From Diabrotica undecimpunctata (taxonomy: Eukaryota; Arthropoda; Insecta; Coleoptera; Chrysomelidae), in contig NC_092806.1 of the NCBI RefSeq assembly GCF_040954645.1, positions 29,041,644 through 29,105,643 of the forward strand: a stretch of 64,000 nt of DNA. The letters are read 5' to 3'. Below, one piece after another: positions 44,760-54,619 of the stretch. The notes under the pieces were generated by a model. It worked only from the letters and a program-made list of their open reading frames with translations, had not been told where the DNA came from and made no database searches. The translations under genes and the position numbers were made by a program. Every line of letters begins with the position of its first letter. Position 1 is the first letter of the stretch.

Positions 44760-45880
44760 TATTGCATTCCTAGTGTTGCTTAGAAATTATATGTCTCATT
44801 ACAGCTTTTGTGGCTTTGTATTACTTGTTTAAGTTTCTGGAGAATATCTGTTCACTTCGCTATTTTTACTTATCGTATACGTACAAATGTTATTATAAAA
44901 CCGGTATTTCAAATGATTTTTGAATAAATCACTTGGTTTCATCGATACGACTTGACGTGACAAGCACATTGGCACTAAAAAATCAACAGACATACTCGTA
45001 GTTTTCGATGAACGGTCATCTCTATGAAAACTCCGTATATTAAAGAAAAATGTTAGGGACATCTATAAAACTATCACATCAAAGATTTTTAATATCCGCT
45101 TTGTTCTAATCTTTAGAATTATGTAGCTAAGTTGTTGCCAGTGTCGTAGGCGAGAAGATCTCTACTTTCTGGCACTAGATGATCAAATAATGTTTCTAAA
45201 AAACCTGTCGATTTTAATTTTGATTTTGGATTTATTAAACAGTTTTGTTGGGTGTTTTCAGACTTGTTCAAATGTTTTAAATATTTAAAATTTCGAAATA
45301 TGTACATACATGTTCAAAAAACTAGTTACGGACTAATACTTTGAAAAATGAGGATAACCCATCCCTGTTCACCATACATAGGGTGTTTCACGTACCTAAT
45401 TCATCTTTTTTCAGATTAATATTTTTTCAAAACATTTTGGCATAAACAAGACTTCGCAAATTGAGAACGTGCATTTATGATATTTTATCAATAACATATT
45501 CAATAAATAAGTTTAAAAAATAAAATAAAATATTTTTGAAACTTCAATTCAAATTATTATCACAATGTTATAAATTCGCATTAAAATTTATTTTTTCTTT
45601 TCAATTTTGTTTTTGGGTAAAAGGTAAACATTAACAATTTATTTCGGATAAACGATGCGATTCTTGTCTATCAATCGTCAGAAGAGGCATATAACACAAA
45701 TGTAACTCCTCCCAATTTGTGCTGAATGTTGCAAATATCTTGGATAAATGTAAATCTAAAACAAAAGAACATGTTATTTCCTCTTCCTTGTTAAATATTA
45801 AAAAATCGAAATTAAATGATTCTAAGGGAAAAACTACTAATATCACGACGATCTAAAATATTCGGGGAAAACCGACAAGT
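44760..45880. other. AT-rich stretch, nothing firm
   Basis: About 1.1 kb. A TAGGGTGTTTCACG motif at 45379 resembles a mariner-type tip but has no partner. No gene was recognised. Confidence 0.35.
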
Positions 45881-45884
45881 ATAA

Positions 45885-46388
45885 TTTTTAATCAAAATCA
45901 CAATAGGAAATTTCTTTCTGCTAATGATTTTAATGTAATTCAATGCGATTTAAGTTTGAGTCAAAGAAAACACTCCAATTTGCAACTTTAATACGTAAAG
46001 CTACTTGCAGCAGAACTGCAGTGGAAAAAGATTTGAAAAGAAAGCTATTCGAAAAGATCCATTCAATTGATGGTTATTTCAATATTAAATATTTTGATCT
46101 TGAAAATGACACAAAACAAGATATTAGAATGATTTCGAAAGGTGCAATTTGTTGCAATGATATTGGTCTAATTGAGTTTACACAAAAGAATCGTGGATTG
46201 TCGATGATTAACTGTAAGTTAGGGGTTGATAGGGGCGGAGGTTTTCTTAAGCTTTGTTTAACTATTCAGCCTCCACTTCAAATCGACTCTGATTCCAATG
46301 TACCACAACGTAGACGTACCTATATAGAAGGAATAGCTTCCAATTCAAAAAAATTCCGCGATTCTGGGGTAAAGAAGCTACTTATTAT
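45885..46388 (+). pseudogene. Transposase-like protein gene, 5' part (interrupted)
   Basis: Starts in one frame (NRKFLSANDFNVIQCDLSLS, about 45901-45960), shifts, then reads KTLQFATLIRKATCSRTAVE, KDLKRKLFEKIHSIDGYFNI, KYFDLENDTKQDIRMISKGA, and the conserved block LGVDRGGGFLKLCLTIQPPL (46219-46278). RRTYIEGIASNSKKFRDSGV, then KKLLII, follows before a non-LTR insertion at about 46388. I associate the (G)(V/I)D-x-GGGFLK block with a family of uncharacterised arthropod and cnidarian proteins, probably DDE-type transposases, where it would be the first catalytic strand with its Asp. This is from memory and unconfirmed. The gene resumes at 47480. Confidence 0.6.
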
Positions 46389-47478
46389 TCTTCTTCTTCT
46401 CGTGCCACTTCTAGCGGAGATTGGAAATCATCATGGCCACTGCGACTTTGTTAGCAGCGCGCCTAAAAAGTTCAATCGAACTACACCCGAACCATTCACG
46501 TAGATTACGAAGCCACGATATTTTTCTTCTTCCCACACTTCTTTTGCCCTGCATGATATTTCTTAAAAATTCGTACTTTTCACCTCTCACAATGTGCCCC
46601 AAGTATTCCATCTTTCTAGTTTTTATCTCATTTAGAATTTCGCATCTTTTGTCTAAAGTTTGGAGTACTTGCGTGTTAGTGATGCGGTCCATCCATGATA
46701 TTCTGAGAATGCGCCTTTAGCACCACATCTCGAAAGCTTCGATGTTTTTTGTGGTCAACTGTTTTAGTGTCTAAGCCTCTACTCCATACAACAGGGTAGA
46801 AAAGACATAACACCGTAGCATTCGTATTCGTAACTTTATATTGATATCACGATTGCAAAAGAGTTTGCGCATTCTATTAAAGACTGATCTAGCGATTTCT
46901 ATTCTACATCTAATCTCTTTTGGTTGATCAGTATCGTCTGTGATCCAAGCACCTAGATATTTATAATGTCACCTCGGGGGAACAAAAGGGATCTGAGGCG
47001 GGGCGATGCGCATCGAAATGCGTACCAGTCCACAGACTATCGCATTCGATGACAATAACAGGACACACGCTCAATCGTTGTATTGTCTATTACAAGATTA
47101 GCTCTGATGTTCTTTGATTTCGTGATTACCATAAATTTAGTTTTTTTCAAATTTATGGTAATTTTCAAGCCGTAACTGTTACAGTATATATTGAGACTTT
47201 GAACGAGATATTGTAGTTCTACTAGCGTTCCCGTTAGGAGAACCGTATCGTCAGCATAACTTATATTGTTAATCGTCTCACCATTTATTATCAGACCAAG
47301 ATCTTCTTCCTCGAGTGCTTGTTCACAAATAGCTTCACTATACAGATTAAATAAAAGTGGCGACAAGATGCATCCCTGCCGGACTCCTCGACGGATTTGA
47401 ATTTCTTCTGTTAGCCTACCCTCAACCTTCACATTTGCTGTTTGATTCCAATACAGGTTGCGAATTGTGTTAATTTGC
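46389..47478 (-). mobile_element. Non-LTR retrotransposon inserted in the transposase-like gene
   Basis: Minus strand, WLRNLREW family. The palm starts INTIRNLYWNQTANVKVEGR (47475-47416), then IRRGVRQGCILSPLLFNLYS and the catalytic box INNISYADDTVLLTGTLVEL (about 47290-47230), followed by NLKKTKFMVITKSKN. The frame is then interrupted by an 85-bp insertion (46972-47056) and resumes with YKYLGAWITDDTDQPKEIRC. The C-terminus (46692-46411) reads MEYLGHIVRGEKYEFLRNIM, then GRRKISWLRNLREWFGCSSI. The 3' end is GGCACGAGAAGAAGAAGAAT, joining the interrupted gene. The RT fingers and endonuclease are missing (5' truncation), so the insertion was already incomplete. Confidence 0.9.
46972..47056. other. 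85-bp GC-rich insertion within the RT reading frame
   Basis: Between the RT segments that should join as IERVSCY and YKYLGAWI lies an extra 85 bp. It is GC-rich, contains the palindrome CGATGCGCATCG (47004-47015), and its borders are loosely inverted (ACCTCGGGGG on one side, GCATTCGATGAC on the other). Origin unknown; it may be a very small insertion element or a filler from repair. Confidence 0.6.
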
Positions 47479-47479
47479 C

Positions 47480-48017
47480 AATGGTGAAGAAAAGTTTTGA
47501 GGCACAATCAGAGACTTTGATTATAGATTTACTAGTACCTCCTGAGCTCCATTTAATTATTGGTGTTGTAAATACGATTTATAATCATATATTTAAAAGA
47601 TTTCAAAGTATTTCTTTAAAGTGGGCTACCTTATGTTACGTTCAGCGTAAAATTTTCCGTGGTTCTTCTGGTTTTGATGGAGGTGATTGTAGAAAATTAT
47701 TGAAAACAGAAAGTACAAGTCTTTTGCGTAGAATCTGTGATGATTACAGTATTTCAGAGTGTTTGGATTATGTGGAAGCATTTGTCGATTTTAATTCTGT
47801 TGTTGAAGCTTGTTTTTCCACAGAATTAAAAAGCAACTATGTTAATTGTATTTCAAATTTTATGAAAAGTTATATCCATCTTTCTATACCTATCACTTCA
47901 AAAGTACACGCGGTTTTTTTCCATATAGTAAATTTTTGTACAAAATATGAAGTCGGTTTAGGATATTTTTCAGAACAAGCTTTTGAAGCTGTTCACCATG
48001 ATTTTAAGAATACTTGA
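47480..48017 (+). pseudogene. Transposase-like protein gene, 3' part (interrupted)
   Basis: Open plus-strand frame of about 176 residues to a TGA at 48015-48017. It continues the gene at 45885-46388 after the non-LTR insertion: SFEAQSETLIIDLLVPPELH, LIIGVVNTIYNHIFKRFQSI, FRGSSGFDGGDCRKLLKTES, TELKSNYVNCISNFMKSYIH and IPITSKVHAVFFHIVNFCTK, ending YFSEQAFEAVHHDFKNT. The pattern PPELHLxxGVVN, GxxFxGxxCRKLL, TxKVHxxFxH and SEQAxExVHxDF recurs, to my memory, in widespread uncharacterised arthropod transposon-type proteins. The open frame shows little decay after the insertion. The final SEQAFEAVHH would hold the acidic residue of a DDE-type core; inferred. Confidence 0.65.
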
Positions 48018-48019
48018 AA

Positions 48020-49428
48020 TATCAAATATATTATCAAAGCAAACAATCCAAAATATATGGAACAACTAAAAAAAATCTGTTTGTGAATACAACTCGCTTC
48101 ATATTTAAAATGTAAGTTTCATGTGAAAAAATGATTAGAAATCCTATGTATTATATGTATAATCATCATTTATATTAGTACATATATAATTTCAAACTAT
48201 AATATATAATATAATGTAAATTAACAATGTTACTTCAATTTGTAACACAAACATTATAAAAAAATATAGATAAATAAATATATATTGATATGAACATAAA
48301 AAATACTTTTATGCATATAAGTATTTACACATTAGTGAATTGAATTTATAGCCATTAATAAAAATCGTATAAAATTGGCGTTTAACTCAAAAATAAAAAA
48401 AAAATGTTTAAAATGCCATATTTTTCGTTCTATAGGTGCTTGAAACTTATATCTAATTGCAAATTGAAGGTCTTAGAATCTAGTTTTATAGTTTCCTTAC
48501 CGCAAAATACTTTAATGCTGTAGAGATGAAGAAAATATTTAATTTTTAAGGATGATCTGATGTAAAAGGGGCGATTTTGGTAATTTTAAGAATAAAAACC
48601 TTTTTTTCAAAATTCCACACATGTGCGATTTAAATTTTAGCAAGAAATATCTTATTTTACTTTAAATAACATATCCCAACTGTAATATGTTGGTTATTTT
48701 AGCTTTTGATAAAACATGCTTTAGAACTCACCGTGTATAACAAGTGTGTTTATGGTAAACATATTAAAGGTAAAATAAACAAATAATATCCAAGTGAAAA
48801 ATAAATATATTTTATTGCCATATTTGACCTTATTTTTATTAATTCACAATCTCTTTATTTATTCAATTTCCTTTAAATTAAAAATATAAGAATCTTTCCT
48901 CTTATTGCTTGAGTTTTCCCAATCTGAGTGCACAAACTACTAAAAATTTACTGTGTTGACGCCAAGGAAGTAAATGTGCTCAGAAATTGCTCTGAGTCCG
49001 GCAGTTGTTTTTCGATTATCCGGCTCGTCTTTGTGATAGCCACCACTGAATTCCACTTATGTTTGTTATTTCTTCTGCGAAGGCTATGCCTTTAAATGGA
49101 CCTGAACAAGCATTAAATTTTATTGGTAATACATACCGTCTATTGTTTCTGAAAGTTAGCTTGTTTTCGTTGGAAGCGGTTTCTCGTATAGACCGGACAT
49201 ATGGGATAAGTTTGGTAATCTCGGTGATATACTAAATCTGTTTGGAACTGATAGCGGGCCATTCACGTATTGGACGTGAGTTTTGACAAAACGTTTAATC
49301 TGAAATTTTTATCCGATTTTGATATCTGATTAAGTTACCGTATAAAAGCTAAAAAGATCGCTGAGTATCCTCATTAGCGAACTTTAAATATTTTATGCAT
49401 TACCTTCAAAATGCATAAAATAAATCAC
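48020..49428. other. AT-rich stretch, nothing firm
   Basis: About 1.4 kb. A short minus-strand readable block at 49070-48955 (ending AISEHIYFLGVNTVNF) has no known family. The rest shows nothing. Confidence 0.35.
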
Positions 49429-49625
49429 ATTAATTACTATTTAACTGGGAATAAGCCACAATTAAAGGTTAAAATACGTTTATTGACGTTTCAATTTCCA
49501 CTTCGGAAATCGTTCTATATATATATATATTTTTTTGAGAACGATTTCCGAAGTGGAAATTGAAACGTCAATAAACGTATTTTAACCTTTAATTGTGGCT
49601 TATTCCCAGTTAAATAGTAATTAAT
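49429..49625. repeat. Perfect 88-bp inverted repeat (hairpin) with 21-bp AT loop
   Basis: The left arm (49429-49516) and right arm (49538-49625) are exact inverted copies over all 88 positions that I compared. They are separated by a 21-bp ATATAT...TTTTTTG loop. The arm includes CTATTTAACTGGGAATAAGC and TTGACGTTTCAATTTCCACT. Diverged single arms occur at 20560-20672 (-) and 25970-26070 (+), so the arm belongs to a dispersed repeat family. Here two copies meet head to head. Confidence 0.95.
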
Positions 49626-50650
49626 TTAAAATGCCACAAGAAAATAGCTTCAGAACAATAAATAAATCACAGTTTTATTTCCAGTTTTGTTCCCAAATTT
49701 CACGTAGGATAAAGATCTGGTCTATGATTGATCTTTCAGTACGAATATCACAATTGTGTTCGCTTATTATTTCTTTTGCCTGTGGAATTGATCTCTTCAG
49801 TAGCGCAATCAACATAACTTTATAATGTGTATAAATTAACGAAATTCCTCTGTAATACTTATCATTCTAACGGCATTTCCTAAATGAAGATGTTATTCCT
49901 CTTTATTTAGCAATAAAAGTAAAGTAAAAGTAGAAGAAGAACTAACTGAACCAATTGAAGCTGACAATTGAATAAGACAGGGAGATTCCCCGAGCCCTCT
50001 ATTGCTCAACCTGATTATGGATGAAATAATAAAAAAAGTAAGAACGAAAAAAGGATACCAAATGGAAGAATAACAACTTAATATAATCTGCGATGTAATG
50101 GTGTATCAATTTAATACAACCGTCAGAAAATTTAACATAAAAAAAAACAAAATGTAAAACACTTCGATGATAAAACACTTCAAATCGATGATAAGACACT
50201 ATGGGACAGCACTAGAACTTCAGATAGACAGCTCCTTAATAGGAAGACGATCAGCGGAAAGACCACGAAAACGATGGAATGACAACTTACTTGAGGCACA
50301 TTGAAAAACAGACAGTCATGTCTATACAAAAAGAAGAAGAAGAAGAAGAAGCTTTAGTAGTTCCGCGTGGATGCTATCTGGGCCCGGTGCTTTGTGGATT
50401 TTTAGCGACAATAGTGTCACTTACTTTCTCCAGAGTTGGCGACCATATATCAGGCTCTTTTATAAATCCTCGACTGTTGACCTAGTTGCCCTGTAGTGTT
50501 TTTCATTCCTTATGAAACTGTCTTGACTTTTTTTATTTTGTTCTTACTCTCAAGTTGATTTATGCGTGTTTAGAATTATTTTTTTATCAAGGTTTTTCTC
50601 GTTTGCCTTCTAATTCGACGGTAGGCTTCTCTATTGTCTTCTTTTAGTCG
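49626..50650 (-). mobile_element. Non-LTR retrotransposon 5'/RT-finger part, interrupted by another copy
   Basis: Minus strand. At 50405-50355 it reads KIHKAPGPDSIHAELLK, the start of an RT domain, preceded by a degraded linker up to about 50650. It resumes at about 49885 with KYYRGISLIYTHYKVMLIAL, then LKRSIPQAKEIISEHNCDIR and TERSIIDQIFILREIWEQNW (to about 49680), then a stop. The gap (49905-50352) is filled by a plus-strand GAA-tail copy. The element ends against the perfect hairpin at 49625. Inactive. Confidence 0.78.
49905..50352 (+). mobile_element. Non-LTR 3' copy of the (GAA)n-tail family, nested
   Basis: Starts KVEEELTEPIEADN (about 49925-49968) and continues RQGDSPSPLLLNLIMDEIIK and KVRTKKGYQMEE. 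It then jumps over the missing catalytic and thumb parts to a C-terminus IGRRSAERPRKRWNDNLLEA, then KTDSHVYTKRRRRR, and a GAA tail at 50329-50352. It is the same family as 3534-4110 (-) and 61205-62212 (+), and sits inside an older minus-strand non-LTR copy. Confidence 0.82.
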
Positions 50651-50654
50651 TGTT

Positions 50655-51140
50655 ATTAGATTAGATTAGATTAAGAGAGGTGGCCTTTCGGATTATTCCA
50701 CTGCGACCTTTTCAGATCTATTGTGGTCCTGTAGTCCTAGATAACATTCTCTAGCCTGACCCTTTTTATAAAGTCTAGTAGGTTCGAGACTGTACCTTCC
50801 ATGTAGCTTTTTGCCGGTGGATTTCTCCTAATGCAAAGAACCGCACATTTGCCAGACTGTCACACTGACATAAAATGTGCTCTGCTGTTTCTTCTTCGAG
50901 GTGACAGAATCTGCACAGGTCATCATCTGATAATCCCATCAGCTTCAAGTGCCTATTCAGCTTACAGTGCCCTGTTAGAAGACCTACTATGGCCTTGATT
51001 GTTTTCCTGTCTTTGCTTATTCGGTCTGCCGTAAATTTTGGCAAATGTTCTCTAATGAACTGTTTCGCCTGTCTTTGTCCTGATGAATTCCTCCACCATT
51101 CCAGAGATTTGTGAGCTACCCACCAAATTGATGGTAACTC
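50655..51140 (-). mobile_element. Jockey/I/R1-like 3' end with CCHC-type motif
   Basis: Minus strand: SLEWWRNSSGQRQAKQFIRE (51110-51050), LPKFTADRISKDRKTIKAIV, GLLTGHCKLNRHLKLMGLSD and the metal-binding-like motif CRFCHLEEETAEHILCQC (50908-50855). This is the region after RNase H in RNase-H-bearing non-LTR elements, with the usual GxLTGHxxLxxHLxxMG. The 3' tail is a TAATC repeat (50655-50672). This clade is distinct from the other copies in the window. Only the 3' end is present. Confidence 0.85.
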
Positions 51141-51164
51141 CCCAATTTTCTTTGTTCGACCTTT

Positions 51165-51335
51165 ATTAGGAACTTACTTTGTGTTATTAACGCTGATGGT
51201 AATTCCCAAAATTTTCGTATTCTTTACTCACGTTTCCAACCATATAATCCATATTTTCCTCGTCATTTGCTACAATTATTTTATCGTATGCGAGAAAATA
51301 TTTGTTAAGCTCTAGCATAAGTTAAGTTAGCAATG
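51165..51335 (-). mobile_element. RT catalytic-box fragment
   Basis: Minus strand: LELNKYFLAYDKIIVANDEE (51320-51261), then NMDYMVGNVSKEYENFG. It resembles FLAYADDIIVLANDEENM...EYEKFG, with the AD of YADD lost. Short orphan piece. Confidence 0.5.
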
Positions 51336-51979
51336 TCTAGTCGAATTCCTGTGCATCTTCATGTTAAATAGCGTTTAATAGCGTAAATAAATAAAAACAT
51401 CGCTGTCTTATGACTTTCGTAATAGGGAAAGCGTTTGAGATATCGCTTATCTAGTTTAATGTTACTTGTTGCGTGTTTGTATATTTGTACAATTTGTAAT
51501 ACCATCCGTGAATATGTGGATAAGTCAAATTTTCGTAAAAACAAGATATCTCAATCTTGAAATAGTTCTCTTTCAATTTTGTCAGGTGAATAAATGAGTA
51601 ATTTAAATTTGCAAGAGTTTACTTGATAGCAGCCCGTGAATATTTGGATTTGACGATTTATTTGGTATCAGAACCGGTATATAGACTTGTCTAATATTAA
51701 AGAGTTTTAAATATTTGTTTGAAATAATGTATCTTGATTTGACCATCCGTGTACATAATATTCAGTCAGTGAATAACTATGTATGTAGAAATACCCACTT
51801 GGGCACGTTACATTTTGCTTTATTTTTCTTGGTATCTTCAATTAGGTACCTGTTTATCAACATAGCAAAATAGTAGGGGGTTTTACATTTGAATAGGGAG
51901 TAATTAGATATTCAAGACTAGTCCGTCAGTTTTAGTTTTAAGTTTATGCAGTTAACATGCGAGCCGGTATTTTAACGAC
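51336..51979. other. Unassigned stretch
   Basis: About 640 bp; nothing recognised. Confidence 0.35.
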
Positions 51980-53045
51980 TATTAGGTATTTGCATTTAAA
52001 AACCCTAAACAGGATACTTGTTCTAAATGTGATATTTTCGAAACAAAATTAAAAGTTCTTGAGGAAGGAAAGGACAAAGAGAATTTGAAACACGAGAGGG
52101 ATAAACACCATCAGCTCGCAGACGATGCTTACAAGGCAAAACAGGTGGATAAGGAGGTTGGGTCTTCAGACACTAAGAAAAGAGCATACACTTTTTATAC
52201 CGAACACTATCTTTTATAAGCGACAAATGTGGACTGTTCACAATTTAGCAACAAATGAAGTTACATGTTTCATGTGGGACGAATCAACTACCGGAAGAGG
52301 TGACAATCAGATAGCTTCTTGTATTTACCGCCTTTTATCGGAACATCATGATCTGCAATAGGTAACTTTCTACTCAGATACTTGCGGAGGCCAAATAAGA
52401 ACTAGAAAGTCTCTTTCATGTTTACTTTCGCTTTTACAAAACTACCAAATCTCAAAGTTATAAATCACAAGTTTTTGGTCAGTGAGCATACTCACATGAA
52501 GTGTGATATGGATCATGCTCTTATAGAGAAAGAAACGAAGAGAACACACATTAAGATCAATTACCCTAATGACTGGTATCAGCTGGTAAGATCCTGCAAA
52601 AAGAAGAAACCATTCAAAGTAGTGGCAATGAAATAAGAATTCTTGGATTTCAGCAGTCTAGGAAAAGAGCATTAATCGTTAAAAAAGTTAACACCGATGC
52701 AGAAAAGTTCCTGTGGCAGCCAGTGCAGTGGTTCCAATATAATAGTAATATTGGAATAGTGAAATATAAACATAGTTTAGACTTCTTCAATCCTTTTAAA
52801 TCTGTAAATTTCCGAAGAAGAGGAAAACACGTTGTACCAAGCATATAGCCCCGTATCACAGACAAGCTTTTGCCAATTAATAATGCGAAAAAGAAAGACC
52901 TACTTGATCTTTTGCCGCTTATCGATGAAGTTTTTCATAATTTTTACCAAAATGTGCTCACTACAGATATGCAAGCCTTGGTCCTCGATTTGGAAGAGTT
53001 TGATACAAATAATCAGTAGTTTTTTAGTTTCCTTTTCCAATTAAA
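51980..53045 (+). pseudogene. Decayed uncharacterised transposon-type protein (CDxC...GRGxN...CGGQ family)
   Basis: Plus-strand remnant in several frames: CDIFETKLKVLEEGKDKENL (about 52028-52090), KHERDKHHQLADDAYKAKQV, KRQMWTVHNLATNEVTCFMW, DESTTGRGDNQIASCIYRLL (52279-52338), then YSDTCGGQIRTRKSL (about 52374-52415). The next block is PNLKVINHKFLVSEHTHMKC, then DMDHALIEKETKRTHIKIN and WYQLVRSCKKKKPFKVVAMK, and a faint C-terminal part to 53045. The order of blocks matches, to my memory, an arthropod family of uncharacterised proteins likely to be transposases. At least four frameshifts or stops; not functional. Confidence 0.6.
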
Positions 53046-53049
53046 ATTG

Positions 53050-54618
53050 ATGTTGCGTGTTATAAAGAAATAAAGTATAAAAAACTGTTTAATTTTTTGT
53101 CCTGGAATTTATGTATAGTAAGTACAATAAGTTGGTAACTCAATAAGAGAAATTCATAGAAATTTGGCGTGAATAAGTGGGTAAGTTAGATTTTTTTAAA
53201 CGTAAGTGATATACTCACAGCTCATAATTATGTACGTCATTCGTTGCGTGATTACCCACCTATTTCTATGAAAACAAAATCAAACTTAAATTTTTTATTC
53301 TTCAAAACTATTAAAATGTTTAAAATTGCCATACTGAAAAGTTTATATTTTTGATTTATCGACTTATTTACAGATGGTACAGATATATTCGCTGTAGCAT
53401 TTTTGTATGGGAATGTCTAGAAATTACATTTCTCTAGGTTCCCGTGTAACAGCTATTGTCCTATAATAGTTTTATTTGGTCCATACTCGATCGTCAGAGC
53501 CTCGTTAGTTTTCCAGAACTGTGTACGGGGTTACCGTTCGAGCAAATGAGTAATATTTGGACCACAGGTCTTCTGATCTTCTGTCCGATCCTTTGCACTC
53601 CGTTTCTTATTCTCTAGGGATGGGAATCCAAAATAGCTCTATACATAATGCAATATTTAAAGAATCAGTTCCAGCAATCTCTAAACCGTCTTGTACTACA
53701 TTAAAGGTATTTACTGCTTGACAATTGAAGTATAGACTATAATATTAGCTTTTTTTATTTCAATATTCATAACCTCACATTCACTACATTAAATTAATTA
53801 TTTATGAAACTATAAAAAAGTATAAAATTGAAGAGGACGTTTACACAAGACCTTCTGTTTTAAACAGATAAGCACTAACAACCTCTTCGTATGTTGACGG
53901 TCATAGACGGAGAGAGCATCATTTTTATGTAGTAGACAGTGAAAGAAAAATATAAATCGGATAGATGAAACTGAAATTTAAAGAAGTAGAATAAATATAG
54001 CCATAAATTAAAAACGAAACTAAGTTAATTGACGAGTCGTCATTTATGCCGAGACGAGAATGGTATTACGGGTCCAAATTTGTAAAGTTTATAGTTTTAA
54101 TAAACTACAGTATGCACAACATCGCATCGTTGTAGGTACATTTGAAAATAGCTTAAAATATTTAGATCAAATCAGAGAAGTCTATTATCTGGAGGTTTAC
54201 TAGAAACATTTGTATAATTTCTGTCTACAATTTCGAAATACCTGAACATAAATGTTTAGACAGAGCGAAATCTCGAATATTCCAATTATAATGGAATCGT
54301 TACCTCCCCCGTAATCGTGGCCCTGCCGTAACAGCCCTTCTCAATCTCGTAACATAGGCTCTTTACCCCGTTTAATTATTAATTGGTTGATTAAATTAAA
54401 TTACCTAATTTCATCCATTCTGTTCGATCTTTCTACGCTATGTATAATTTCCATTTGCTGATCATTGTGGGGAAAACACACCGATTAACTTGCAGGATGC
54501 TATAGGTACTGGAAATATAGAATGAAAATATGGAAATATGGAATGAATGAAAATATCACAATAGTAATGCGTAACAAATTACGATATATATCTTTCAATA
54601 AATTCCTAATCAATTACT
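53050..54618. other. Unassigned stretch
   Basis: About 1.57 kb of mostly A/T-rich sequence. A less A/T-rich part (53480-53640) has no readable family. No repeats were resolved. Confidence 0.35.
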
Positions 54619-54619
54619 T

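Noticed and set aside
50640..50690. TTAGATTAGATTAGATTAA as a telomere-like repeat
   Set aside because: The insect telomere unit is TTAGG. Here the unit lacks GG and sits exactly at the 3' end of a Jockey/I-like coding region, so it is a retrotransposon tail.
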